This document shows, piece by piece, positions 21,582 through 32,579 of a stretch of 64,000 nucleotides of DNA (positions are counted from its first letter, which is position 1; each line of letters begins with the position of its first letter). The notes beneath the pieces were generated by a model that was not told the origin of the DNA, ran no database searches, and saw only the letters and a list, made by a program, of their open reading frames with translations. Location: assembly GCA_963580285.1 (NCBI GenBank), contig OY757012.1:173187994-173251993 (forward strand). Direction: 5' to 3'. The position numbers were made by a program, and so were the translations under genes. The DNA comes from Lucinisca nassula (Eukaryota; Mollusca; Bivalvia; Lucinida; Lucinidae).

Positions 21582-22431
21582 TAAAGAACTGTGCACGCTG
21601 TATTCGACGTAAGACTGCGCCAAAGAAGAAAGCCGCATTGGTTAATATAACTACAAGCTCACCCATGGAGCTAGTCTGTATTGACTTTCTGTCTTTAGAG
21701 CAATCCAAGGGTGGCTTTGTCAGCATTCTCGTGATCATTTCAGCCGTTATGCGCAGGCAATTCCTACGCGAAACCAAAAAGCTACCACCACTGCTAAGGC
21801 TTTATTTGATAATTTCTTCGTTCATTATGGTTTCCTGGTAAACTTCATAGTGACCAGGGAGCCAATTTTGAATCGAGAGTTATAAAGAAGCTTTGTAGGT
21901 TTGGCTGGAGCAGTCAAGACCAGAACAACCCCGTATCATCCGATGGGTAATGGCATGTGTGAGAGGTTTAATAAAACGTTGTTAAACATGCTCGGGACAC
22001 TGAAAGAACACCAGAAGTCAGATTGGAAATCATATCTTCCAACACTCACACATGCCTACAATGCAGCTACTCACAAAAGTACAGGTTTTGCTCCATTTTA
22101 TTTAATGCACGGTCGTCATCCGCGTCTTTCAACTGATGCTTTCCTTGACATAGGTGATGATGCAGTAATGTCAAAAAGTCATGCAGATTATGTCGACAAG
22201 CTGAAACAGAGGTTGTCAGCTGCCTATGAAACTGCGACTAGAGAAGCAGAGCAGAGTGCTAAGGAACAGACACGTTACTTTGATTTACAGGTGCTTAACT
22301 CCGTGCTCGCAGAAGGCGATCGTGTCCTTGTTCGCAAGGTTGGAGTACAAGGGAAGCAAAAGCTGAAAGATATATGGGAAAGCCATCCCTATATTATTAG
22401 GCGGAAGATAGCTCCTGACATTCCTGTTTAT
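21521..22431 (+). pseudogene. gypsy integrase core and C-terminal domain
   Basis: Two frames. 21521-21841: RRFYWPCMDKEIQ, NCARCIRRK (zinc Cys pair) and MELVCIDFLSLEQSKGG (first DDE Asp). A frameshift follows near 21740-21900; the second Asp lies in HSDQGANFESRV in another frame near 21846. 21901-22431: TRTTPYHPMGNGMCERFNKT with the catalytic Glu, then WKSYLPTLTHAYNAATHKST and FYLMHGRHPRLSTD. The later EGDRVLVRKVGVQGKQK and WESHPYIIRRK form the GPY/F-like tail. The ORF is then entered by the SINE at 22432, so residues after VYRSL are SINE-coded. Confidence 0.92.
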
Positions 22432-22595
22432 AGAAGCCTCCGTGGTGTAGTGGTTACGCTACTCGCCTTGTAAACCAGGGGTCGCAGGTTCGATCCCGGG
22501 CTTCTCCAGACTTTCGGATGAGTCTATAAACCGAGGTCCCGTCTCCGTATGACCTTAGCTGTTGGTGGGACGTAAAACTGAAACACTCACTCACT
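22432..22595 (+). mobile_element. tRNA-Thr-derived SINE (family B) inside gypsy pol
   Basis: 164 bp flanked by the perfect 13-bp duplication CATTCCTGTTTAT (22419-22431 and 22596-22608). The head AGAAGCC pairs with GGCTTCT near 22500 as an acceptor stem. The A box lies in GTGGTGTAGTGGTTACGC, the B box is GGTTCGATCCC, and CTTGTAAACCAGGGGTCGC matches the anticodon arm of tRNA-Thr(UGU). The body ends TTGGTGGGACGTAAAACTG and (ACTC)n. A 5'-truncated relative is at 38578. Confidence 0.95.
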
Positions 22596-22608
22596 CATTC
22601 CTGTTTAT

Positions 22609-23034
22609 GAGGTACAGATGGAAGGTACCCACAGGAAGACCAGGACTCTGCATCGGAACATGTTGCTTCCGTTCTGTGGAGTTCCCGATCCTGAGGCAGC
22701 AGAGCTAAAAGTCCCTAAATGTCAACCGGCGAGTTTTTTAAGTGGTCTCGAAACTAGTGATGAACCTCTGTCCAGCAGCGACTCCAGTGACGACGACATA
22801 GTAGACAGACAGGCAGAACAAGAACCCGTCCTACGATATATAATTCCACAACACCGAGAGGGATGGTTGGATAACAAAACCGAAGATTCAGTGGACTCTT
22901 CTTTCAACAGGCCTACGCAACAGCGGCGTAGGGGAAGACGTCAAAGGAAACCCCCTGAAAGGCTACAGATAGCAGACTGGCGAGCAAGAGAGTATGTCTT
23001 TTATGTGAGACCCGAGGACGTGGTACATATCTAA
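22609..23034 (+). pseudogene. gypsy pol C-terminal tail
   Basis: It continues the integrase after the SINE: MEGTHRKTRTLHRNMLLPF, then a hydrophilic tail with an acidic Ser/Asp run (SSSDSSDDD) and a basic block (QQRRRGRRQRKPPERLQ), ending YVRPEDVVHI. A basic tail near the end of pol is common in this superfamily. The stop at 23032-23034 looks like the natural end. The ATG at 22618 is internal. Confidence 0.85.
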
Positions 23035-23348
23035 TTTCTCCGTTTGATGGTTATTTTGGTGAGTATAATATTTTTTTCTCTGCTCTCCGATACACCCTAC
23101 CTGAAAAGCCATTCCCCCTCCCCCCTAATGACCCTGCAAATGTATGCGTTGTTTATGTAGTGTGTCTGTGTTTTAATGTTTAATGTCCATGTTTCTCGCT
23201 TTTCGTTGGTATGCTTTTTTCTCATTATTTACTATTTTCACTTAAAGACTGACCTTCAATTATTATATTAATATACATTAGTTTCTTACACCACATTCTT
23301 GCAACTCTTTGTTACGGGTTGTTTTATATCGAGGACGATATTCTGCAT
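23035..23348 (+). other. gypsy 3' untranslated region
   Basis: AT-rich sequence without a frame between the end of pol and the polypurine tract. No env-like ORF is present. Confidence 0.7.
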
Positions 23349-23360
23349 AGAGGGGAAGAG
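23349..23360 (+). other. polypurine tract
   Basis: AGAGGGGAAGAG lies immediately before the 3' LTR, the expected plus-strand priming site. Confidence 0.85.
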
Positions 23361-23786
23361 TGTAGTAGAATGGGATTTATTTGCAACAAGATGAAATATG
23401 TTGTTATTTTAGCTCGTTCCATCTAGTCCCTATAGTTTTAAGTGTAAAGACAATGAGTACTGCGATGCTTAAGTCCTGCTAAGTCAATAACTTCCCTTAA
23501 ACCTTTAAATGCGCGCTGTTATACTAACCCTTACTAACACATATGAATGGTAATGCTTCAGTGCACTTGAGGTTTATGTTTAGAAGTGTAAACAGTATCG
23601 TTTTTGTTAACTGTTCTAGGAAAATATATTTTGTATATATTTTCAGCATTCTATGGTGCACCGACAACCCATAATTGATGCCGAATAAAACAAAGAATAA
23701 ATGTTCCCCAGTATTGTTTTGTTCTTAAACCCGGTGATAAAAGAACCCTACAGAGGAAACGAACCCTCAGGGTGAATTCTATTACA
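23361..23786 (+). repeat. 3' LTR of the gypsy element (short form)
   Basis: It begins TGTAGTAGAAT and ends ATTCTATTACA, an imperfect 11-bp inverted repeat with TG and CA at the ends. It holds the polyadenylation-like CGAATAAAACAAAGAATAAA near 23683. It matches the 5' LTR apart from about a dozen substitutions and the 342-bp expansion present only in the 5' copy. Confidence 0.92.
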
Positions 23787-24489
23787 TACATAACACACTA
23801 ATGACCGTTTAATAAAGAATCCAGCATTGAGACAAAATACACTTTGGGTATTCCTGCTGTCATACAGGTAGGGCACCAAGAAAGGGCAATAAATTACCTA
23901 GGGATATGACTTTGACAAATGACATCTATTCGTTTACACCTAAGTCCTTATTTTGATTTGCATGGAAGAAACAACAGCACATTTTTCTGATTTTATATTT
24001 AGTAGCCATTATTTATAATCATTACAGAAAATGCCAATCCAAATATATTGGTTAATTTTTTCCACCAAAAAGTCCGGTTTAAGGACTTATTTTTACCCAA
24101 ATAAAATAATCATTCAAGTTTTATCCGAAGAATCTATGAACATAATCACTGCCACTTATGACCCATGTAGGGTACTTTATCAGGGTTTGGTAGGCACTCT
24201 CTACACTGTCTCAGAACGCAGGCTGGCATAATTTCTTGTCTCTGCCAAGTGAAAAGGCAAAGCCTAACACATATGTGTACAGACAAAAGTTGTGGAACAA
24301 ATGGATAAATAAAATACTTTCAGCTAACATTTGCTGGCCACTTCAATGTAAAAATAGTGTCCCCGAAAACCGAAGCATATATAGAGAAAACTGGGGCTCA
24401 CAGTTTTGCACAATGTGGTCATCATGTGATGAACATCCCCTAAAACCCACTTTCTATAGAGAAATTGGGGGTTTAAGAGGGTATACAAG
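23787..24489. other. unassigned sequence
   Basis: ORFs of 66 and 104 aa at 24031 and 24236 have no recognisable domain and lie in AT-rich DNA next to a foldback element. Its left arm begins about 24410 (CCCCTAAAACCCACTTTCTA and GGGGGTTTAAGAGGG). Confidence 0.5.
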
Positions 24490-24660
24490 ATTTTCCTTAT
24501 TTGTGCTACAAGACATAGGTTGTGGGTGCTCGTTAGAATCGTCTCATTGAGTCATGGCTGTGCGTACTCGTTTGAACCGCCTCATTCCGCCTCAATGAGG
24601 CGGTCCTTACTAGCACCCACCTATGTTTGCATTATAAATAAGAAAAATAAATTTAATTTT
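24490..24660. repeat. foldback MITE, GGTTCTAACGAG family
   Basis: GACATAGGTTGTGGGTGCTC and its complement in TAGCACCCACCTATGTTTGC form the outer stem; CCGCCTCA(T)T...AATGAGGCGG forms the inner stem. It is the same family as 33.2 and 36.95 kb. Confidence 0.75.
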
Positions 24661-25619
24661 GTTTGTTCTTTTAGTTTTAAACTTGAAAAGGTGAAAAAAT
24701 AAAATCTAAAAATATTTACTCTCTCTCTCTCTCTCTCTCTCTTCTGATATGACTGTGTCTTAAACAAAGGACATTTTATAGTTCCACCTTGACTGAAACT
24801 ATAAAATGCTAATGTTTTAGACATTATATGATTTGTGTGTCACATACTTTCATCAAAAATAAATAAATATATAAATAAAAAATTAATAAATATAAATAAA
24901 TAAAGGTAAATTGATTTATTGCATTTTGAGGTTAATCAATTCACTTACCTTGTTTGTTTACTTCTTTGCACTTTTGAGTAAAGGAAACGATAGATATCAG
25001 TGTTTTTCTTTACTGTATTTTAAAACAAAAAAGAAGTAAATTTAAAACAATATTTTGTTTGAAACAATCTCAGTAAGTTATACTATCACTCAAGTACCCT
25101 TATTGAGCCCCCTATTAAACATATCAATCTGCTCATAAGCACCTCATAATCACTAAGATAAGATAAGCCTTTGATGTGCACTATGGTCCGAAAGAAATGT
25201 TTATTGGAGATCATTAGAAAGGCCACCCCTTTTATATAAGGAAAAAATTGTGTCTTTAACAACATTTCAGACCATTTCTATCGCTATGCCAAATACAACT
25301 ATGCTCTCAGTCGCCCTTAGCGCTACGAGACAAGCGTAAAGAAAAAGAATAAAAAGAGAAAAAAACAGCAACAAGTTCCAAAATATTTAACAATATTTAC
25401 CCAAAAAAGGGAAACGTATACAGTAGTATTTCCCTTTTCACTTTTTGGAATCAGATCTAATATTTCAGCTATTTCATTTATTTTGTTCTGTAGCCAAATC
25501 ATCCACCGGTTTATGCCAAAAATTTCATTTGATTCGGACCGGTTTGGTCAGTTTGTAACATTCTCTAATGGTGACATATCGGGGCTCCAAGCTGCAATCC
25601 TAACGGATTCGGTGCTCAT
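24661..25619. other. unassigned AT-rich sequence with a microsatellite
   Basis: (CT)n at 24719-24741 and AATAAATA-rich sequence at 24860-24905. No gene seen. Confidence 0.6.
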
Positions 25620-25637
25620 TATGTAGCCCCAGTCCTA

Positions 25638-26048
25638 ATGGATTTCTCTAAGGCTTTCGACTGCTTGCCACATGATATTTTGTTGTGTAAGCTGTCGGCC
25701 TATGGACTGTCCAAGGGTGCAGTAAAAGTCATGTCAAGTTACCTCTCTGATAGAAAACCACAAGTAATACTAGGCACGGTTACGAGTAAATGGACAAAAA
25801 TAAATAAGGGTGTACCGCAGGGTTCCATTCTGGGTCCAGTTTTATTTAACATTTTTATCTATGACATTTTTTATTTCATTCAGAGAGGTACATTAGACAA
25901 TTTCGAAGATGACAACACCCTTTCATTTCATTCTCCAAATTGCAATTATCTAATTAGTACCCTTCAATCGGAAAGTGAAGTTTTAATTGGCTGGTTTCAT
26001 TTTAACTGCATGAAAGGAAACCGGACAAATTTCAAGCCATTACTGTAG
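25638..26048 (+). pseudogene. RT palm fragment of the second LINE
   Basis: It starts inside RT motif A (MDFSKAFDCLPHDILLCKL), then SSYLSDRKPQVILGTVTSKW, KGVPQGSILGPVLFNIFIYD (motif B) and FEDDNTLSFHS, where the catalytic tetrad is FEDD instead of the usual YADD/FADD. The frame ends at 26048 and homology resumes in other frames. About 136 of an expected 900 or more residues remain in this frame. Confidence 0.88.
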
Positions 26049-26841
26049 GCAAAAAATCATATGACCGGTTTCCTGTATTTAATGTTGCAGATTCTTTCAT
26101 TTCTTACTAAATTACTGGGTGTTGGCATAGATTTTAATTGGTCCTTTGACACAGACATTCAAAATGTATTCTAAAAAGACTGGGGAATAATCTTTGTAAT
26201 CTTAGTAAACTGACCATATCTCATTCTTTTATTCTTTCAAATTGTATTTTTTGTCCCCTGGCATGGCGCCTTTGTTCCAAAAAGAAAGATATCGACGAAA
26301 TTGAGAAAATTCAGGAAAGTGCTCTGCGTTTATTCTAGGACCTATATATATGATGAGCTGCTGGCCAGAGCAAATCTGCCTGCCTTGCATGTAAGACGCA
26401 TAAGGAACATGGCAATCGAAACTTTCAAAATTTTAAATAATTTAGTCCCACCAGTTTAAAGTGATCTTTTAGTTAAAAGGGAACATGTTTATAATGTTAG
26501 ATATTCTAATATATTACAGATCCCCCAGGTAAAGTCTTCACGGCACGGTAGATTTCTTTTTGCTATGCAGCTCCAGTACTGTGGAACTCCTTACCTGATT
26601 CTTTTAGAACTACAACTGATTTTAAAAAATTCAAATCTCTTATTTCCAACTGGAATGGTAATAATTGTAAATGCCTTGCCTGTGATACAGTCTGGTCTGC
26701 ATACGCAAATCTATGTGATGTGTTTTTATACTTGGCTTTTGTGCATCATGCATGCAATTAGTGCGTCATGTTTGGTCTCCGGCGAGTGTGGACTATTCGT
26801 ACAGATGGGGATCAACATGATTGTACCGGTACCTTGGTTAG

Positions 26842-27136
26842 TTTGTTTGGATTGAGGTTTTATGTCCCCGTCAACACTGTATAGGTCATTTGGAGACGTT
26901 TCTTCCAATTTTGTTGGACTTTTACCCGACATTGGGATGAAATGCGTCACAAGCCCTGTCGCCCAATGAAACCGATAGGGTTTATAAGCATGGACGGGCC
27001 GACTCGCACCGCTTTGCCTGGGCAGGCTTAGGTTCTCTAAGCGGTATACCAGTACTCGTGTGCGGTTGGTTTCAGCTCTGCGTGGAAGCATCATGCAGCC
27101 CATCTATTTCTTCAAGCCCCGATGGGCGGGGGCCGC
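26842..27136 (-). mobile_element. SINE family A copy in LINE tail
   Basis: Flanked by CCTTGGTTAG at 26832-26841 and 27137-27146. Minus orientation: head CCCCCGCCCATCGGGGCTTG, tail GACGGGGACATAAAACC then (CAAA)-like. It is full length, about 295 bp. Confidence 0.92.
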
Positions 27137-27310
27137 CCTTGGTTAGAGTTTAGCTTTTTTGTTCTGTTTCTTATTTGTAACTGTTTTTATCCGTAGTCTA
27201 TGTGCTTATTTCTTTGTCTAAGCTATGTATGTATGCTAATGGTGCTGCTGTGGCGGATATGGTTAAACAAGGTGCAAGGTTCATGGTGAAATAAATTGCT
27301 GATAGTGTTG

Positions 27311-28379
27311 TTATTTCATCGGGAACAGGCAAAAATATTTTGATTCAGCTGTTGAAACTTAAAAAGGTGTGTGCACGTTGAGTCTCGTATCAAAAGACCA
27401 CCCGTGCGAAAAATGCAAAAGTATTTTTAAAAAGTACCAACATTTTGACAAACGTAGAATTTCGGAGCTTGTTACTTGTAATGAGACTTGGGTCTATTAT
27501 TTATAGAAACCAAGCAAGGTCCGTCATTGCCAATAGACGTTAAAGCGCGATAAAAATTTTGTGTGCGGTAATTTTCAATTGCGATTGACCCATTGTTCAA
27601 ATTCCCGTACCAGATGGCAAGGCAATCACAGACAATTTTTTATGTCAAACACAAAGGCACACTATTAAAAACGTAGACCTGCAACCGGTTCAAGTATTTT
27701 GTGTCTTATCCATGAAACCGCGCCTGCTCAAAAGTGTGTTTTCGTCCAAGACCTCCTGAAAGAGGAAAAGGTATTTTAGTTCTCTCATCAACTTTATTCG
27801 CCAGACCTTAGATCCTGAGACTTTTTTCCGGTTTCTTTGCTAAATATAAACCCTTTCTGGTCGTCGTTATGAAGCCTGAAGTGCACTTTGAAGTGCAATT
27901 TACCAGTGTCTTCAAGGTATACTCGTACCTAATAAGGACTTCTCTGCCTTTTCAGAATGGATTTCGAGCCTTGAAAATTGTGTTTCTGCCAAGGGAGAAT
28001 ACTTCAAAGGGTTGAAGTAAACGAAATGAGAATGAGATTAATAACGCGCCCTGTAGTACCCCAAATGACAACATTAAATGATCGCACCTCGTATGTTGTT
28101 TTCCTTTTTTACTCAAAACATAGATTGTGTGTAATCAATAGAGGCGGTTCTAATGAGCACTCGAATTCTATGTTTACACGAAATAAAACTGCAAGCACTG
28201 CATGATGCCCCGCCACTACAACTACATCAAGCAAGTGCCATGTCACAGAAAAAAGGAATTCAAAGTAAGGATGCATTACTAATTCCCTTAATAAAGTTGA
28301 CAGGAATACATGACTAAGATGACTATTTTCAATGTTCAAGAGCCATGGCTCCAAAAGAAAGTAAACCAGAATTAAAATT
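27311..28379. other. unassigned sequence
   Basis: No protein family is recognised. A short foldback (ACATAGATTGTGTGTAATCA, GGTTCTAATGAGCACTCGAA, TTCTATGTTT) lies at about 28118-28175 and belongs to the MITE family of 24.5 kb. Confidence 0.5.
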
Positions 28380-29740
28380 CTCAGTTTCAGTTTTTGGGAG
28401 CCGGTGCCCTTTAAACTAAAGTCAAGGTCTTCAAAATCTAGTCAAGTATTTGAACAATTGCAGTGATATTTTGTACCAAATTAGACCACGTTATATTGAT
28501 GTGTTCATGAGACTGGGTGTAGACAAGCCACCTTTGGCCCAAAATTGACAGTTTTTCTGTGCCTGTGCCCTTGAAAATAAGGTCAAGGTCATCAAAACCT
28601 AAATGCTGTTTTCCCCTATCCTAGTGATGTAACCATGCAGGTTTGGTCAGAATCAATCATTAGTTTCAGGAGATATAGTGCTTCAAACAGACTACATGAT
28701 AGAAATGGCTATTATCAATGTTCAAGGGATGATAACTCCAAAAGTAGGAAAATCAGAGTTAGGGTACATATGTTCTGCACGTTGTTTCATTCTGCTCAAC
28801 ATATCTGTGAAGTTTCATGGAAATACCTCAAACGGCATCGAAGTTATGGAGCGAACACGAAACTATGACAGAAATGGCTATGTTCAATGTGCAAAGGGTA
28901 ACAACTCCAAAAGTAGGAATATCATAGTTACGGTTCATACATGTACGTCCTGCATGTCATCTCATAGTACTCTACATATCTGTGAAGATTAGTGAAAATA
29001 TCTCAAATGGTATCAGAGTTATGAAGCCGAGAAAAAAACTGATAGCAGCAGCTATATTCAAAGTTCAAAGGGCAATAACACCAGAAGTAAGAAAATCAGA
29101 GATACGATTCATATGTTCTGCACGCCATCTCATGATGCTCTACACACTTGTGAAGTTTCATGGTAATATCTCAAACGGTATGGAAGTTATGGGGCGGACA
29201 CGAAACTATGACCGAAATGGCTATGTTCAATGTTCAAAGGGCAATAACTCCAAAAGTAGAAAAATCAGAATTATGGTACATATGTTCTTCACGTCGTCTC
29301 TTGATGCTTTACATACCTGTGAAGTTTCATGAACATATCTCAAATGCTATCAGAGTTTTGGAGCGGACACGCAACAGATAGCAGCAAAGTTCCAAGAGTA
29401 ATAACTCCAAAAGTAGGAAAATCAGAGTTACGAACGGTTCATATGTTCTGCACGTCCTCTCGTGGTGCTCTACATATCTGTAGAGTTTCATGGAAATGAC
29501 TCAAACGGTATCGAAGTTATGGAGCGGCACGAAACTATGACTGAAATGGCTATGTTCAATGTTCAAAGGGCAACAACTCCAAAAGTAGGAAAATGAGAGT
29601 TACAGTTCATATGTTCTGCACGTCGTCTGATAGTGCTCTACATATCTGTGAAGTTTCGTGACAATATATCAAACGGTATCAGAGTTATGGAGCGGACACG
29701 AAACTGTGAGGCGCTGACCGACGTACGGACGGACGGACTC
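28380..29740. repeat. ~168-bp tandem satellite
   Basis: AACTCCAAAAGTAGGAAAAT recurs near 28735, 28900, 29070, 29240, 29400 and 29575. Each unit also has CATATGTTCTGCACGTCGTC, CTCTACATATCTGTGAAGTT, TCAAACGGTATCGAAGTTAT and GAAATGGCTATGTTCAATGT. More diverged units fill 28380-28650. The overlapping ORFs (28635-29381) are periodic artefacts. Confidence 0.93.
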
Positions 29741-30000
29741 TCAAAACTTCAGAGGAATATCGCAGCAATATCCGGCTGATTTTACTATCAAATCCGTTTG
29801 TGCCTGGAATTTTTCGCGTTAATTACGCGCGAACCTGTTCTCTAACCTCTCTCAAAACCAGAAAGATATAAAAAATGAAATCAAAATAACGCACATTTCG
29901 AATATTTCTACAATGACTCCGATGGTGTAGGGCGGTTATGAATATATCTGAAGTCGGAAGCTGAATGAAAGAATTATTGATAAATGCATAATTATTGTCT
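29741..30000 (+). repeat. dispersed repeat R1, plus copy
   Basis: GCAGCAATATCCGGCTGATT, ATCAAATCCGTTTGTGCCTG, CATTTCGAATATTTCTACAA and TGACTCCGATGGTG match in inverse orientation to 34765-35035. There is no coding frame. Confidence 0.75.
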
Positions 30001-30060
30001 AATGCAAAAACTGCAACTATGACAAAGAGCGCTGGGATATGACCAGTGAAGGTCTGATGC

Positions 30061-30365
30061 TCTGGCACTGGTAGGGCCCTCCGGAGTCTGCTGGTTGTCT
30101 TTTTTCACCAGCTTTTCAGTTGTTTCATGGTGTCGAGTCCTCGTCGCTGTTTCATTTCTGTAGTCGTTTGATTTTTATGTTCTCAAAGATGTAGCACTGA
30201 TGAGTTAGAAAGCCGGAATGAAATAAGTATTTGTTTAAACCACGCCAGACAAAGGACGAGGATTGTGGCCATGGGGAATCGATTTAAGCACCCCCTCCTT
30301 ACCGGTGAATAAGCACCCACCCCGGGTGCAATACTTTTGCTAATCTTCTCATGGCGGTTCTTCTG
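30061..30365 (+). mobile_element. Penelope 3' UTR fragment
   Basis: CTCTGGCACTGGTAGGGCCC, GGTTGTCTTTTTTCACCAGC, GTCGAGTCCTCGTCGCTGTT and GGCGGTTCTTCTGTCGCGGT follow the order of the 3' UTR at 47260-47570. The terminal AATTGTATCGATTCC end is missing. Confidence 0.8.
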
Positions 30366-31164
30366 TCGCGGTTTATGTTTGCTATACAGTGAAACTTCGA
30401 TTGTACGAACACCTGTGGCTCGTTTACCATAGCTGATTCGAAAACATTCTTGAGTCTCAAGAATATGCGTTCCGTCTAACGTTCAAATTTTATAAGCCAG
30501 CAATAAAATATATTGGTTATGAATTTTCTACCCTACCAAAGCCAAGTCCCTATACAAATAAATCTGACCATACATGTGAACTTATCCCCAGATTATCAAA
30601 ACTAAACTGATACAAACTACTAATGTAGAAATGTTTATATCAATTTTCTTATTTTAATGCAAGACCTTTCAGAACCATGACCAGAGGCTATTAATCGTAA
30701 ATCAAGTCAAATGTTGTGACAGAGAATATAGATTAAGGGTATAAAAAGTCTAAAATTCTGTAGTCGTCTGTGAATCCAAGCCTCGAATTTGGCAGAGGCT
30801 CTCTTCTGTACTGATTGCTCTAATCAAAGCACTGAGGGTACTGGTTTGTTGTTTGCTGAACTGAGATTTAGACTGTTTCGTTTTACCCTTACACTCTAGT
30901 ATTTCAAGCAAGCTGCGTAGAACTTATCTACGTGGCGTTAAGTGGCGTCTGATCTGGGTCTTGCAATCCCCCCACCCAGCACACGTGCCCTGTCCAGCAT
31001 TCCTTTTTACACAGTGTTCTGATGTCACAGAGAGACGATTGGCGCTGCAATAAATAACATGTACCTCGATTTGTACATGAACAGCGATAGTCATATGGAC
31101 AATAGCAGGCATGACGATTGTGTTGGTAGTAATTTTAGGTGTATCGATAATTTAAAAGTGTCTC
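30366..31164. other. unassigned sequence
   Basis: ACAGTGAAACTTCGATTGTA near 30386 looks like a terminal inverted repeat of a pogo/Tc1-type MITE, but its partner was not found nearby. No gene. Confidence 0.45.
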
Positions 31165-31770
31165 CGTCCTTAGGGGCTTGATAAAAATAGATTAGGCTGC
31201 ATTGTGCTTCCACGCAGAGGTGAAACTGACCACACACGAGTACTTGTAAACCGCTCAGAAGTAATAAACCTGCCCAAAGTGGTATCAATCGGACTGTCCA
31301 ATGCTGATAAGCCTTTGGCTTTCATTGGGCGACAAGGCTTGAGCTGTCATTGCATCTCAATGTCGGGTAAAAGTCGCACAAAGTTGGAAGTAACGTCTCC
31401 AAATGACATAAATAGGATTGACGGGGACGTTAATTTGTTTGATTTGTTTGATTTGAGGTTTAACGTCCCCGTCAACACTGTAAAGGTCATTTTGGAGACG
31501 TTGCTTCCAATTTTGTGGGACTTTTACCCGACATTGAGATGAAACGACCTCTCAAGCCCTGTCGCCCAATGAAACCAATAGGGTTTATTAGCATGGACGG
31601 TCCTCCTCGCACCGCGGTTCCTGGACAGGCTTAGATCCTCCGAGCGGTTTACCAGTACTAGTGTGCGGGCCGGATTCAGCTCTGCGTGGAAGCATCATGC
31701 AGCCCATATATTTCTTCAAGCCCCTATGGGCGGGGGCTGGACGGGGACATTAAACCTAAATGCAAACAAG
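31165..31770 (+). mobile_element. SINE family A copy, split by another SINE A
   Basis: Plus-oriented copy from TTAGGGGCTTGATAAAAATA to TTGACGGGGACGTTAA (31433), continuing after the inner SINE as GACGGGGACATTAAACCTAA (31740 on). The tail is decayed (ATGCAAACAAG). Confidence 0.85.
31434..31739 (-). mobile_element. SINE family A copy inserted in the preceding SINE
   Basis: Minus-oriented, full length, starting (TTTGATTTG)n and ending GCCCCTATGGGCGGGGGC. The duplication GACGGGGAC(G/A)TTAA lies at 31420-31433 and 31740-31753 with one mismatch. Confidence 0.9.
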
Positions 31771-31964
31771 TTTAGCAAACAGCCAAGAACGTTGGTTCGG
31801 TCAAGATGTTACTTTTGCCATAACCCTCTGACGTGACAGAACGAGACCTAGTGATGCTATAAATAGCCGTTACCTTCGTTTTGTAAATGGTCAACGATGA
31901 ACAATAGCAGGCTAAAGGTAATTCTTGGTTCTGTGGCATCTGATGTGGGTCTACAGTATTTTAC

Positions 31965-32045
31965 AAAATAGAAATGAAGGCAGTGGTCAGGAATCGATAC
32001 AATTAACCCGCACCTCCAATCAGAGACACCAACGGGATCTAAATA
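31965..32045 (-). mobile_element. Penelope 3' terminus fragment
   Basis: GAAATGAAGGCAGTGGTCAG followed by GAATCGATACAATTAACCCG is the complement of the family 3' end (TCAATTGTATCGATTCCTGA, compare 47706). Only the last ~80 bp are present. Confidence 0.75.
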
Positions 32046-32579
32046 ACTTGACCCTAATCGAAGCATCAATAGGGGAATGCAAACACATAATTCCAGTCCA
32101 AGTTATATAGATAACTCTCTTATGCAGCCTGTGGCCTCAAAGCGATAAAAATATAGCGGCTATTTCTATCAATTATCGTTTACCGGATTTCCTACAGATG
32201 AGTGATAGTCACCTGGACATCAGCACTGAAGAGCTTCTGTGGTTAGTAGCTTATGGTAGATTGATAAGCAATCGACCGAAAATGGCAGACATCACAACAA
32301 CAACAAAGAAAAAAACTGAATACCAAGCTAGGTCTTATATCAGTGACCCTCAAATATTTTGAACTGAATAATCGTGTCTTTAATCGAGAAGCACTTCAAT
32401 AAAGTGAAGGACATGACGATTTTCAGGACCACCACATATTCTAACACTTGTAGTGCTGGTTAGATATTTTAATGGGTAACCGTTGAAAGTAAAGAACACA
32501 CCAAAGAACTAAATCAATTAAGCGAAAAGTCAATAGAAAATAGGACACCAAAACTTCTTGCAAACAGTTTTTCTGAGTC
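32046..32579. other. unassigned sequence between Penelope fragments
   Basis: No gene or repeat recognised. Confidence 0.5.

Larger units (their letters stand above)
6525..23786 (+). mobile_element. Ty3/gypsy-type LTR retrotransposon with later insertions
   Basis: Two similarly oriented LTRs (6525-7291 and 23361-23786) begin TGTAGTAGAATGG and end GGTGAATTCTATTAC; the 3' copy finishes in the expected CA. A PBS candidate follows the 5' LTR and a purine tract precedes the 3' LTR. In between, in order on the plus strand, are gag-like ORFs, a protease with ALIDSGS, an RT with YLDD, RNase H, an integrase with a zinc-binding region and DDE residues, and a basic C-terminal tail. Order PR-RT-RH-INT fits Ty3/gypsy (Metaviridae). 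The whole element is dead through stops, frameshifts and insertions of a LINE, a 1.2-kb element, nested Penelope/SINE and a tRNA SINE. No clean target duplication was seen outside the LTRs (TATA before, TACA after, 3 of 4 matches). By eye the LTRs differ at roughly a dozen bases apart from one 342-bp length difference. Confidence 0.88.
25620..27310 (+). mobile_element. second LINE family, 5'-truncated, with a SINE in its tail
   Basis: RT coding sequence starts abruptly near 25636 and decays in several frames to about 26810: SDRKPQVILG, VPQGSILGPVLFNIF, then a post-palm piece with TILSFILSNCIFCPLAWRLC-like sequence near 26225 and a C-terminal piece (WNGNNCKCLACDTVWS-like, near 26655). The 3' UTR continues after the SINE to about 27310 with an AATAAA near 27288. 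It is clearly a different family from the 8-kb LINE. Confidence 0.75.

Noticed and set aside
6525..23786. Complete retrovirus-like element with env
   Set aside because: No env-like ORF, signal peptide or membrane segment lies between the end of pol (23034) and the polypurine tract (23349).
24031..24550. 66-aa and 104-aa ORFs as small host genes
   Set aside because: AT-rich context, no domain, and the second runs into a foldback arm.
28635..29381. Several 70-116-aa plus-strand ORFs with a shared MFNVQRAITPK-like phrase
   Set aside because: Periodic translation of the ~168-bp satellite.
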